64,000 nt of DNA, taken from positions 124,001-188,000 of the forward strand of contig JADNRV010000040.1 of the NCBI GenBank assembly GCA_015499995.1. Direction: 5' to 3'. A program made the translations under genes and the position numbers. Shown piece by piece: positions 36,093 to 46,302 of this stretch; position 1 is the stretch's first letter; the number at the start of each line of letters is the position of its first letter. This DNA comes from Flammula alnicola. Its lineage: Eukaryota > Basidiomycota > Agaricomycetes > Agaricales > Strophariaceae. The notes beneath the pieces are model-generated. The model saw nothing but the letters and a program-made list of their open reading frames with translations. It was not told the DNA's origin and searched no databases.

Positions 36093-36724
36093 CCCCGTTT
36101 CAAGTCCACACTACCAGTGCCACTACCACCATCATCATTACTACCACCATGATTTGACACGTCCATTTATCCTAGTTCGCTTGTACGTTTGTTCGTTCAT
36201 TACCCAACCCGAGTCTCCCTTACGTTATTAGACCGGAAACAGTTTCGGGAATTTCTTGCAGTTTACCCTTATATTACTGTATCGCTTGATTTATATGTAC
36301 CATCATGCACGATGACCCTTGGATGACCCTCCTCGAGTTCGCTTTCATTATTAACTCATCTATCCATATGCATCTGTTCTGCCACTGTTATCGCACACGA
36401 GGAATCAAATTCAATTGTCCCAACCGGTGGCGGCGGTGTACCTGTGTCCTAAGATATGGATGACGAAAGCTGCTATCGCCAGACTATGTAGTTACTCGTA
36501 AAAATTGTATCGGCGGAGTCATGTTGCCTATGTAAGTGTCTCTTCGATGCGTATGTGTCAGTGTAATGCCCCAAAAATGGAAGCCAATGAAAAGTGGTAT
36601 GTATCAAACTCATCATGCATCTTCATGCATGCCCATTAGATCAATGATGTCCGTGAACAGCAAAGTCAACCCAAGAAAAAAAGTGTTCGTCTCAATTCGT
36701 CTCGGTTTATTGTTGCAGCGGTGC
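36093..36724. other. Intergenic between convergent genes
   Basis: Shared 3' region of the 35337 gene and the exopolyphosphatase gene. A (CAT/CAC)-rich microsatellite-like tract lies at about 36115-36150. No gene seen. Confidence 0.5.
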
Positions 36725-38214
36725 CTACGACGTCTTGCCTGTGACTTCGCTTGGGCCGGGAGCAGATGCAGGCGCCGAACTCTCAAGGATATTTTTGAGC
36801 AGAGGGGCGATGGCCTTCCGTGTCGCGTTTGCGTTTCCTTGCTTGAAAACCCTCGCTTTCGACCCCGCAGGAAGCTTTCCGCCCCTCTCCAAATCGAATT
36901 TCTTATACTTCTTCACCTGGATCCCCTTATCCGCTTCCACCCCTGCCCAAAGGTGACGCGCAAGAACATCCGTGGTCAGCCCCTCGCTCTGCGTCTGCGC
37001 CAGCTGAGGCTCTTGGAGTATGATCCACGCCATCTCGCGCTTGTGCTTCCCCTTGATGTTCTTGCCGACGATCTTCTTCTTGACGTCGTTGAAGGAGGTG
37101 AGCACGCCGAGCACGGTCAGGCCGCGCTGTTGCATCCACTTGACGGCGGCCTGTTCGAGTTTGCCATCCGTGGCCCATGATTTGAGGCTCGCGGGTACGG
37201 TGGAGAGACCGGCTTTGATGGAGGGCTGCTTCACAGCCCAGGAGAGCTGATAGTTGTACTCCTTGTAATCACGTCGGAGAAGATCGAAGGCTCCGAGGTG
37301 GGATACGTCGGCCTTCTTCTCGGTAAGTGTCTTTGTCAGCTCTTTGATGGTTTGAGAGTCGTACAATCCATCTGGATTCGGATGGTCGATGGGCGCTAAA
37401 GCTGAAAGAGGGGGGATAGAGTTCGCGAGGGTGGATTTCACGGCGATCGATACAGCGGAATCGCGGTCGAGTTGGATAGCTTTTCCTCCGGGTTTCAAGC
37501 CGTCGGTGTCGATCAGGATGGCTGTTAGAAGGAGCGTGGCGAGTTCTGCGGGAATTTCTCGAGGACAAAGAGCGGCTACGTGAGAGGAACAGCTGCCACA
37601 GGGGGATATGATGCGTGGGTCGGCCTTGGGGTATAGCCCTTCGTCTTCGTGGTGGTCCACAACAGCGATGACTTCGGCCTTGCGGTTATCGGTGGTATAC
37701 GCCTCGCCCAGGCGATTGTGATCAACCAAAATAAATTTCTGGGATGGGAATGGCTTGAATTCCGATATTTCCGTTAGGGTGAGCAATTCCTCCTGTGTTT
37801 CGCTCAACCCAGCGAGTTTCAAGGCGTAGAGGTTCTCTGCACGGAGATTCAGGTCGGCACGCTCCACCTGGATAAGGGGTACAGCGGGTTTCTTATGCAC
37901 CTCGGCTTGAATCCATGCATACGCAATCGCGCTTGCAATCGAATCGAGGTCTGTTATCGGATTCCTAGCATCATGTGTTCTGACATAAAAGTCGAGGACG
38001 ACATACCACCAGCCTCGTTACCCATGACCACCGTCCATCCTGCTGCCTTCTTCCGATCTTCTTTGATGTCTTTCAAGTACTCTGCCTTGGAAGTGCTCAG
38101 AAAAAGGCTAAGAGATGTCGCCGTTGTAGGTATGTTGGGTACTTGCGCTGGCAGATAAGCCTCAGTCAACCTCAAAGCAACAGAGAGTCGGCGGAGGGGC
38201 CCGCTCTTCGGCAT
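36725..38214 (-). CDS. PPX1: Exopolyphosphatase-like DHH/DHHA2 phosphoesterase
   Basis: Minus-strand exons 38214-38007 and 37950-36725; 477 residues. The first motif NEAGDLDS (about 66-73) resembles the metal-binding start of Ppx1-type proteins. ILVDHNR and VVDHHEDEG (DHH at 168-170) give the DHH signature, and LLTAILIDTDGLK the third Asp motif. The C-terminal half fits a DHHA2 domain. The yeast relative Ppx1 processively removes phosphate from polyphosphate ends using divalent metals, in cytosol and mitochondria. Fungal relatives may also act like prune-type pyrophosphatases, so the substrate is inferred. The start is the first ATG in frame. The 3' LTR of a gypsy element in the same orientation ends only about 286 bp upstream of the start codon. 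Confidence 0.88.
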
Positions 38215-38500
38215 GGTCGTGAGTGATCGGTGGGTAAAAGCGCTGATGCCTGCAGAGGCAGCCACAAGCAATAGCGCAGAGCTTTTGTATTTGGTCCTAA
38301 GGACCCTTAGAAAGGGTAGGATACGTATTTTGGGCAACAAGTGCTTTCTTTCCTCCAAGTCCAGACTAAGAATTCAATCAGAATCTTTGTACACGATCTG
38401 AATTGCCTTTCATCTCGCTTCATGATCATCAGTCACGTGTTTGCTTCTTTGCTGCAATATTGCGGCTTTCCTGCTTTCTGGAAGTCGATCCAAGGTTATC

Positions 38501-38756
38501 TGTGACGAGGCGTGAGAACACGAGTCTCGGCACACTCAAGAACTTTAGAAAGACAGAGTAAAGAGCTGAAATTCCAAGTCCCCGCAACCAGAGGTTGCGG
38601 CGACCCTTATATACTCTACGACAAACTGGGTTACGTAAGATAGAGAATGCGGAGCATGGGATAGGTAGCGGAAGGGAGACGGAGGTCAAGATCCTGACTA
38701 GATAAGATAAGATAAGTATTAGGTCGCACGCCTAGGCGCGCGACCGATCCGTCACA
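38501..38756 (-). repeat. 3' LTR of the gypsy element
   Basis: Matches 47208-47463 over its full length. It begins TGTGAC and ends GTCACA, a short terminal inverted repeat. In element orientation it is the downstream LTR and faces the exopolyphosphatase gene. Confidence 0.95.
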
Positions 38757-38931
38757 TACGCCCTCCAGCTGGTGGGTACTACCAGTTGAGCCATAAGAGA
38801 TAGTATAGTAAGTAATAGCCCATGTTTTATAGTAAGTTCTCGGCAGAATAAAAGTAGTCAAAAAGCGAACACAAAGGGACCATTTTGGTCAAATGAAACA
38901 AAAACAAGAAAATCCCCGAAGGCGCGGCCTT

Positions 38932-41900
38932 TTAGGCATGACGGCCTCTCTTGTAGAAGGGACGAGGACCACCACGTCCAGGTCCGGTAGGGGCGCGCTT
39001 GCTGCCCAGTCCGAGGCTGTGAGCGGCGGCGTGAAGGGCAACATTCTGCATCAAGCGTGGGTCGGCGTCTTCGCCCATGAGGTCTTGCAACGCAACGGCC
39101 TTGCGAATGCGTTCGGGATCCGGGTAGTCGATCCGGAGGGGGTAGCCTGGCATTGAGAAATGGATGACGCCGCTGGCTTCGATGATGGGCAGGCGTCCGT
39201 GCGCTTTTGGGTCATCGTTGAGTGCGTCCACAATATCGCGGTAAGCCGCGGGTTCAACGAGTCGAATGCGACGCTCTGGGTGGTTGCGAGCATTGTTGAT
39301 CTCGGCGGCATAGCGAAGTACGGATTTGAGGAGAGCCGCTGGAACCTCGAGGGCGGTCTGGCTGCGCGTGACAATTTGATAGACGCCCTCGCGCACAAGG
39401 AATAGGCGCGAGAATCCAGGAACCGGATTTCGGAGCTTTGGAGACACCATCAACGTGTGGTAGTTGCCAACAGGGATGTTGTTGGGGTTGTGAAAGGACG
39501 GCGCTCGAGCTACGCCCACTCCCGGATATATGGGTTCATCAGCGAACACGGACATGAGTTCCGCGGCTAGTTCCTCCTCGTTGCGTTCCTGGTGCAGGTG
39601 AGCGAAGCCGTGAAGTTCGAGACCATCCCCTCCAGGAACCGCTCCTGGATCCGCCATGTCGACGTCGAAGTGGTGCTGCTGGAGGAGTGGACTGGCCTCG
39701 GCGAACGGAAGTTCGTTGAGAGGCATAGTGGGAGGAGAGGCCGCCTCGTAGTCGGCCTGCTCTCCAGGATTGCATGCGGGTGAACACTCCTTCTCCGCTG
39801 AGGACGCGCCGGGGGCTGGAGCAACCTCAACAGCGACCGGGTCCTCAGCGGGTGCGACTGGGGTGGTGGAGTTGTCGACCTGGCCTGTGGCAGATTCGCC
39901 GGACTTGATGGGAATTTTCGAGAAGTGCAGCGCGGCGAGGGACGAAGTAGTGTTGGAGACCGTGGAAACCGTGGGATCGGTAGAAGCAGAAGAAGAAGGG
40001 GTGGTGGAGACGGGATCAGAAGCAGAAGGATTAGAAGAAGTGGAAGTAAGCATCTTAGCGCTGTTAATAGATTTGTTAGTCCTAGTATTGCGCTTGCTCA
40101 TCTGCGCAAGAGAAGGTACAACTGGCGGGGCGAGGATGACTCTGTCCAACCAGTCGTTCATGCGCGAGCTTTTATAGACTTCAGTCCGAACGTCTGCTGC
40201 AAATCCAATTGCTGGGCTAGCCGCAGATGTAATTCTCTTGAGTGCGTCGATATTTTCGGCGCCCATTGCTTCCATGTACTGGTCAAAAGTGACCAGGTGT
40301 TCGAGTTGCTCGTAAGAGAGCCAGCTCACATCTCCAGATTTAAACTGAACCTGTAGCATTAAATTTTCACGGTCCCATTTGTGGCTCAGTAATTTTTCAA
40401 CTGCCCACTCGCCCTCCAGATCTTCGAGATCGAAGATCTGAGTATCTAAGCGCCCTGGAAATAAGCGATCGTCGTTCGGCACGTGGATCCGGAGTAATGA
40501 CGCGTGAAAGACATCATGTAAGCCCCTTTTCACTAGGCTCACTGGCAACTTCACTCGATAAGAGTGGTTCCCAAAGTCTTCCGTAATCGGATAAGGCCCC
40601 AAGAATTTAGGACACAATTTCCTACTCATCCCCTTGGGAAATGACAGATTTTTAGTAGACAAAAACACGAAATCACTAACTCCAAACGGCGCCTGAATGC
40701 GCTTCCTATTCGCGTTGCGCACCGACTTCACGCGCGCCGCAATAATGGCATCGTGTGCGCGCATGATAGCGCTCCTCATTTTCTTAGCGAAAACGCGAAC
40801 TCCTGGGAAGCCATCTGGCTTGTCTGCGTCCCAAATAAATGACCGTGGGATGCGTCCCGAATTGAGAAAGAATGGCGCGAACCCCGTCGACTCTGCGCGC
40901 GCTGAATTGATAGCAAACTCGATAGCCGGGAGCTTCGAGACCCAATCCTTCTGATCTGGACTTATACACACGCGTAACATCTGTCCAATCGTTTTGTTCG
41001 CGCGCTCCGTGGCCCCATCAGACTCCGGGTGAAACGCGCTTGACATGTTCAATTTCGTACCAATGAGTTTGTGCAATTCTTGCCAAAAATGGCTCGTAAA
41101 TAACGGATCGCGGTCACTGACTATTGCGCGAGGCAATCCATGCAATTTGTAGACTTCTGCAAACACAAGTTCAGCAACTTGCCTCGCCGTGTAGTTAGTA
41201 CGGCTGGGAATCAAGTGTACCATGCCTGTGAATAAATCTATTATTGTCGTAATAGAATCAAAGGCGCCGTCCCTATTTTTAGAATCTGGGAACGGCCCCA
41301 CAAAGTCAATCCCAATGGCCTCCCAAGGCAAAGACTGCACTTGAAGGGGATTGAGCAAACCATACGGCTTCAAGTTAGAGGTCTTACTGCGCCTGCAAGT
41401 AGCGCATGACTGACAATACTTCTCAATGTCCGAGGACAATGTTTTCCACCACACGAACTCACGGAGGTAATCATACGTCTTCCGGAAGCCCAGGTGAGCT
41501 AACAGCGTGTGAGCCTCGGATATTACTATCTCGCGCACAGCTCGCCCTCCAACCTTGACGTTGGGAATACAAAGTAGCCGTTTCCCATCCTTTGCCAGAT
41601 ACAATAACCTTGCAGTCTCGTCGAAATGAAACGCCTTGTGCTCGACAGGCTTGGATACAATGGGGGCAAACAGTGAGTCCTCAGAGTATCTACCCCGGAT
41701 TTCTGCTAACACATCGACATTGTCCAGTTCCTTCGTCAGATCCAGCGGCGGAATATCCGACAAATCGCTGTCGACATTCATGATAACCTCTGCAGGTGGA
41801 GACATTTCGACGTTGGGCGCTTGTCGCGCTGGCACTCGAATGGTGAGTTTCTGCGGCCCCTTGAGCGCAAACGTCTCCTTCACGCGTGCTGCAAACTCAT

Positions 41901-42738
41901 CAGATGCCTCAGCCCGACCCGTTTCTGCGCCCTCGCGCTCGCGAACCTTCTTAGATTTCCGTCCAACGTAGTTCACGTTAGTGGTCGCGCAAGCTTCAAG
42001 ACCGACAAGAACCGGAGCAGCGATCGAGTGACATGCCGCCTCCATCGAAGCGCTCGTGTCATCATACTCGGTGTATTCGCTGGCCGCACGGACTGTCCCC
42101 GGTGCGTCGTTCGAGTATATCCGCGATAGAGCGTCGCTCATGATATTGTCCTCCCCAGCCACATAGAACACCTCGAAGTCGAAAGTCGCCAGGTTCTCCA
42201 ACCATCGCGCCCTCCGTCCTGAGACGTCTTTGTGCTGCAAGAGCGTAACTAAGCCCTTGTGGTCTGTATACCAGCGAAAGTGGATGCCCAGCAGGATATC
42301 TCGATAACGCATCATCGTCTCGAGTCCCGCGAGCATCTCGATCTCGTGCACGGCGTAGTTCTGTTGCGCAGGGCTCAATTTCGCTGAGTAAAACGCAGCT
42401 ACCGGCGCCTTTTTCCAATCTTCGCCTTGACTAATCACCCCTGCGACCCCAGTAACACACCCATCCGTGATCAAGTTCACGGGTGGGGCGCCCGCTGAAT
42501 GATCGATCGGGCGCCTATGGTGATTTCTGCATGCATTTGCTAGGCGCTTGATATCCTCGAACGCGCGCTGATGCGTAAAGTCCCACCGAAACGGCACGGC
42601 CTCACTGGTCAATCCATGCAGTACTCCCATGGGAATCCGTACGCGAGCGATGTCATCTGCAAGATAACCCACCGCGCCGAGAAAACCTCGCAAGAGTTCC
42701 CGATTCGTGGGAGTCTTCCACTTCATGAGTGAGTCCAC
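38932..42738 (-). CDS. Gypsy pol, RNase H and integrase part with long C-terminal extension
   Basis: An open frame of about 1268 codons, continuing pol after a frame break near 42750; it has no ATG of its own at the join. It contains RNase H (INLITDGCVTG, then FRWYTDHKGLVTLL), an integrase zinc-binding motif (H-x4-H...CQSCATC), and the integrase core with its three acids (GIDFVGPF, VSDRDPLF, ATERANKTIG). A C-terminal beta-barrel-like region (DVFHASLL, then EWAVEKLLSHK) follows. About 400 more residues follow the integrase (roughly 41% of the ORF's second half), Ser/Thr/Pro-rich and then basic at the end (GPGRGGPRPFYKRGRHA). That tail is not part of the standard pol and could be a nucleic-acid-binding or accessory domain. 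Confidence 0.88.
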   Translation of the reverse strand: MDSLMKWKTPTNRELLRGFLGAVGYLADDIARVRIPMGVLHGLTSEAVPFRWDFTHQRAFEDIKRLANACRNHHRRPIDHSAGAPPVNLITDGCVTGVAGVISQGEDWKKAPVAAFYSAKLSPAQQNYAVHEIEMLAGLETMMRYRDILLGIHFRWYTDHKGLVTLLQHKDVSGRRARWLENLATFDFEVFYVAGEDNIMSDALSRIYSNDAPGTVRAASEYTEYDDTSASMEAACHSIAAPVLVGLEACATTNVNYVGRKSKKVREREGAETGRAEASDEFAARVKETFALKGPQKLTIRVPARQAPNVEMSPPAEVIMNVDSDLSDIPPLDLTKELDNVDVLAEIRGRYSEDSLFAPIVSKPVEHKAFHFDETARLLYLAKDGKRLLCIPNVKVGGRAVREIVISEAHTLLAHLGFRKTYDYLREFVWWKTLSSDIEKYCQSCATCRRSKTSNLKPYGLLNPLQVQSLPWEAIGIDFVGPFPDSKNRDGAFDSITTIIDLFTGMVHLIPSRTNYTARQVAELVFAEVYKLHGLPRAIVSDRDPLFTSHFWQELHKLIGTKLNMSSAFHPESDGATERANKTIGQMLRVCISPDQKDWVSKLPAIEFAINSARAESTGFAPFFLNSGRIPRSFIWDADKPDGFPGVRVFAKKMRSAIMRAHDAIIAARVKSVRNANRKRIQAPFGVSDFVFLSTKNLSFPKGMSRKLCPKFLGPYPITEDFGNHSYRVKLPVSLVKRGLHDVFHASLLRIHVPNDDRLFPGRLDTQIFDLEDLEGEWAVEKLLSHKWDRENLMLQVQFKSGDVSWLSYEQLEHLVTFDQYMEAMGAENIDALKRITSAASPAIGFAADVRTEVYKSSRMNDWLDRVILAPPVVPSLAQMSKRNTRTNKSINSAKMLTSTSSNPSASDPVSTTPSSSASTDPTVSTVSNTTSSLAALHFSKIPIKSGESATGQVDNSTTPVAPAEDPVAVEVAPAPGASSAEKECSPACNPGEQADYEAASPPTMPLNELPFAEASPLLQQHHFDVDMADPGAVPGGDGLELHGFAHLHQERNEEELAAELMSVFADEPIYPGVGVARAPSFHNPNNIPVGNYHTLMVSPKLRNPVPGFSRLFLVREGVYQIVTRSQTALEVPAALLKSVLRYAAEINNARNHPERRIRLVEPAAYRDIVDALNDDPKAHGRLPIIEASGVIHFSMPGYPLRIDYPDPERIRKAVALQDLMGEDADPRLMQNVALHAAAHSLGLGSKRAPTGPGRGGPRPFYKRGRHA

Positions 42739-44597
42739 CTTATGCGGGTCCTTTGTATACCCTCGTCGTCCACCATTCGTCCTAACACTTTGACTTTAGC
42801 ACACAGGAAGTCCAGTTTGGAGGCAGATAGGTACAGTTTCTCTCTTTTGAGGATATCTAACACAGTTTTAACATGCTCGATATGTTCTTTCAGGCTGTCT
42901 GAATAAATAATAATATCATCTAGATAAACGTCCATAAACCGACCGATATACGGTGAGAAAATATGAACCATGAGGCTCTGGCAAGTAGCCGCGGCGTTAC
43001 AGTCTCCGATCTGCATTCCCAGACTAATCATAATTCCATTAGGCGTAGCAAAAGCGGTCTTCCACACATCCTGTGGCTCAACTCGGATCTGCTCATATGC
43101 GTCTTTCAGATCAAGCACTGTGCGATACAGTTTTACGGCCACATGACGCATGATAGTGTCGATATCTGGCAAAGGGCTGACCATTCTCTTGGTGTTTGCA
43201 TTGCGTGCTCGCAAATCGACGACAGTGCGTAACTTCGGCTGTTCCCCCGGCTTTCCGGGTTTTGGAATAAACAGCATGGGTACAGAGTTCCGTGCGTTCG
43301 TCGTTTTCCACCGTCCTGATTTGATATAGGCGTCGCGTTTGTTAACCCATTGAGGTAGGAACGCCTCAGGGCACCGCGCTGCCCGCCATGGGTATACCTT
43401 GCTCTCGTCAATCAGGTCAATCCTGTGGTTGACATCTCGCAACGGAGGTAAGTCCGTTTCCTCCGCTGTTTTGCATAGCGGTTCAGCAAGACTTTTCAGA
43501 TACCTTCTGACCTCGTCCAGGTTCTCTTCTCGCAACTGAGCTGTTCGTGATGACAGAGTCCTAACCGTAGATCCCCGGATCGGTAAGGCAATATTATTTC
43601 CTATTATGATCCGAGTCTCATTAAACCCCACCATAACCTGGTGTTGATACAGGAACGGTGTGCCTAAGATCAGATCGTAACTCGACAAATTGATGATATC
43701 GAATGATCGAGTCTCGTTAATCCCTTGGTAGCCGAATTTGGTCTCGACTTTGTAATTGACCTTGGATCTTGATCCGAGAACAGCTAGCTGAACTGTCAAA
43801 GGTGTAGTGAGCTCCGTTTTCTTGAGCTTTAACTGATCAACCAAAGTAGATGACATGAAATCACACAGGGATCCAGTATCAACTAAAGCTCTGGCCGCAT
43901 TTCCATTGATATGCACCACGATCGTTATTGGATTCGGTACCACACGAGACGGGTCTCTCGTCATCGATGCATTCCTCTGTGCTGCCGGAATTGAACTTTT
44001 CCCTGGGTACGCTTCAGCCGTGAAAATTTCAAGCATCTCTCTGAATGTGGAATCCATAGTGGTCTGCCTGTATGCATCCCGGAGTTCCAGCTTCCCATGG
44101 CGAGGCACGAATTGTTTGATCCGCGCGGTCAATGTAGAATCATTGCCTAAATTATCATCCTCGTCGCCCTCCGGCTTTTCGTACCCGAAGAGTCGCGACA
44201 ACCCAGTATACAACTCACTTGAGTCAGCATAACCCCGTAAGTAAACGCGCATGCATCGCTGATACCAGGTTTGGATATTGAAGCGCGGATTGTGCACTTT
44301 ATCGGCGTCAATGTCTGATGCCGTGAATAAGCGCCCATCGTGCACGCAATACCGCTCGCCCTCCGGCCTCCAATACACCCCGAACCGAGGTACTTCTGTG
44401 AATCCACGAGAATTGAACTCGCAGCTGTCGTAAAATGAACATCCATGATTCAACTTCCAAGCCGCGTTCTTGCTGAAGACATTACCCACCCGACGCGGTA
44501 CGTGCCAACGAGGGAGCGGAGTAACGCGAACCCGACACTTCTGCGTGCGCTTAATCGCATACCAACGCGCCACTAAAAAATCCTCGCGCATTGCCAT
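42723..44597 (-). CDS. Gypsy pol, protease and reverse transcriptase part
   Basis: 624 codons from ATG 44597. An aspartic protease motif (ARALVDTGSLCDF) precedes reverse transcriptase, with conserved VPMLFIPKPGK, LRTVVDLRARN and the active-site box DVYLDDIIIYSD. It ends at 42723 in a non-conserved short tail; from about 42750 the conserved pol sequence continues in another frame, consistent with a one-base loss. Its ATG lies 25 bp upstream of the preceding gag frame's stop, in the -1 frame, at a run of six T (coding strand). Confidence 0.9.
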   Translation of the reverse strand: MAMREDFLVARWYAIKRTQKCRVRVTPLPRWHVPRRVGNVFSKNAAWKLNHGCSFYDSCEFNSRGFTEVPRFGVYWRPEGERYCVHDGRLFTASDIDADKVHNPRFNIQTWYQRCMRVYLRGYADSSELYTGLSRLFGYEKPEGDEDDNLGNDSTLTARIKQFVPRHGKLELRDAYRQTTMDSTFREMLEIFTAEAYPGKSSIPAAQRNASMTRDPSRVVPNPITIVVHINGNAARALVDTGSLCDFMSSTLVDQLKLKKTELTTPLTVQLAVLGSRSKVNYKVETKFGYQGINETRSFDIINLSSYDLILGTPFLYQHQVMVGFNETRIIIGNNIALPIRGSTVRTLSSRTAQLREENLDEVRRYLKSLAEPLCKTAEETDLPPLRDVNHRIDLIDESKVYPWRAARCPEAFLPQWVNKRDAYIKSGRWKTTNARNSVPMLFIPKPGKPGEQPKLRTVVDLRARNANTKRMVSPLPDIDTIMRHVAVKLYRTVLDLKDAYEQIRVEPQDVWKTAFATPNGIMISLGMQIGDCNAAATCQSLMVHIFSPYIGRFMDVYLDDIIIYSDSLKEHIEHVKTVLDILKREKLYLSASKLDFLCAKVKVLGRMVDDEGIQRTRIRWTHS

Positions 44598-46282
44598 ACC
44601 CGCATCAATGAGTTGTCCTCGCCAGTGACCACATCCATAATCACAAACTGATCACCACCTGTAGTGTTGTAAATAACGAAGCGCCCCTCAGCTGCAAGTG
44701 TCTTCTCATTCGCCGGGTCCCCGGGATACGGCCTCGCCCTTTCAAGCTCATGGCGTAACAAAGAACTGAACGGACAGCCTATTGTACCTACTTCCCCCTC
44801 GGGGCAGTAGATATCATCGACTGACGTCTCGGCTGTAATGTCGGGAGCTTCGCACACTACATAGGGTCCGGCGTCTTCACACATCGCGCTCTCCACGGTC
44901 ATGTAGTAAGTGTCGCCCTCTGCCGGAGCTGTGGTAGTATCGCCCACAGACGTAAGTCTATCCTCAGTCTCCGTGACCACCTCAATATTGAATGACTTCA
45001 ACCCAGGTGGTCTGCTCGAGGACGATCCCGCCCGAACCGACTGCGCCTTAGGGCAGTGGCGCTCATAATGCCCGATCTCCGCACAACGGTGACACTTGGC
45101 CTGTGCCTCATGTGCAGACTTCGGTCCCTCGCGATTTGGTGCGGGAGTCCGAGCGTTAACGTTTCCTGCTGACGAATTGTTATACCTAGGCCTAAACGAA
45201 GAACCGCCGCCTCGCGAACCAACATTACGACCGCCGCGTGAACCGCTGGTGAATGAAGATCGATTATTGGTACCGTTTTCACGGCTATCACGAGTAGACA
45301 GGTTGCGCGTCGTTGAGTCTCGCTCACCGCGGTTTCGTCTTGCATTGAACGAACTCTCGGAGGTGTGAGATCTATCACGGTACTCATTGCCAGAACGGTG
45401 AGACCCTCGGTCTAAATCCATCCTGTCTGCCATCTCATGACGAGTTGAAACAGCGATTACTTCATCCCAGCTCGACTGTCGGTAATCAAGTCCTTCCTTC
45501 CACAAGGCCTTCTGCAATTCTTTACGCAAACCGTTCCAAAGTTTATCCACACGCTGCTCCGTAGTCGACGCTCCGACTATGCGAAACAATAGATTAATTT
45601 CGGCCGCAAATTCATTCACGGTCATAGATCCCTGCCGCAACGTCTCAAGTTTATGCCGCTGCTTCAGGCGAAAATCCGGTGAGAAACAATGATCAAACAA
45701 CCCTCTGAAGAAATCTAACAGAGTGTAGCGGTGTTCGTCCATAGCTATCCTTGTAGAATAAAATTTGTACGCCTTCCCTTGTAAATAATCCGCACATCGT
45801 GGAATTTGTGCTGTCGGAGGTAGTGCCGCCTCCGCGCAGAACCGTTTACATTGTGTAACATATTTAATGTACTTCATCGCGTCCTCATCTCCGTGATAGA
45901 CCGTTGGAGTAGTGGGCGCTAACATACGGAACCGCGTCGGAGCTATTGCAGATGTTTGTGCATTCTCTGGCTGACTGAATATATCCCTCATGAAGCCTGA
46001 ACTATGTTCCTCAGGCACAATGGTATTGGTTATATCCCCCAAGACTGTACGATTACTGGTACCTCCGCCGGATAAGAGTTTTCCAACCAGGCTCGACGGA
46101 TTAAGCTGGGCGCTCGGTAACAAAGCATTTCTCCTGAGCGGAACGTTAGGTGTCATGATGGGCACCTCCTGGCCTATAATCTCCTCCAGTTCCCGAGACA
46201 GCGGACTGTCTGAGATGCGCTCACGCGCTGGGTTCTGTGTGGTTAATTTTCTAGCCTTCTCCACGTTAAACTTTTCAGTCAT
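44573..46282 (-). CDS. Gypsy Gag, capsid and zinc-knuckle part
   Basis: 569 codons from ATG 46282. The central retrotrans_gag-type region includes ADYLQGKAYKFYSTRIA, FRGLFDHCFSPDFR and LRQGSMTVNEFAAEINLLFR. Arg/Gly/Ser-rich sequence and a CCHC zinc knuckle (CHRCAEIGHYERHC) follow, the usual nucleocapsid that packages RNA. The same frame stays open a short way upstream of the ATG and overlaps the 3' end of the preceding frame, which suggests both were once one gag. Confidence 0.85.
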   Translation of the reverse strand: MTEKFNVEKARKLTTQNPARERISDSPLSRELEEIIGQEVPIMTPNVPLRRNALLPSAQLNPSSLVGKLLSGGGTSNRTVLGDITNTIVPEEHSSGFMRDIFSQPENAQTSAIAPTRFRMLAPTTPTVYHGDEDAMKYIKYVTQCKRFCAEAALPPTAQIPRCADYLQGKAYKFYSTRIAMDEHRYTLLDFFRGLFDHCFSPDFRLKQRHKLETLRQGSMTVNEFAAEINLLFRIVGASTTEQRVDKLWNGLRKELQKALWKEGLDYRQSSWDEVIAVSTRHEMADRMDLDRGSHRSGNEYRDRSHTSESSFNARRNRGERDSTTRNLSTRDSRENGTNNRSSFTSGSRGGRNVGSRGGGSSFRPRYNNSSAGNVNARTPAPNREGPKSAHEAQAKCHRCAEIGHYERHCPKAQSVRAGSSSSRPPGLKSFNIEVVTETEDRLTSVGDTTTAPAEGDTYYMTVESAMCEDAGPYVVCEAPDITAETSVDDIYCPEGEVGTIGCPFSSLLRHELERARPYPGDPANEKTLAAEGRFVIYNTTGGDQFVIMDVVTGEDNSLMRVWQCARIF

Positions 46283-46302
46283 GTAAGCTTCATATAATTT
46301 AT

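Noticed and set aside
39770..40177. Plus-strand frames within the gypsy element
   Set aside because: They are antisense shadows of the long pol frame.
42723..42756. The pol frame change as a programmed frameshift
   Set aside because: It falls between the reverse transcriptase and RNase H, where gypsy elements do not normally shift, and no slippery heptamer is evident. A base loss is simpler.
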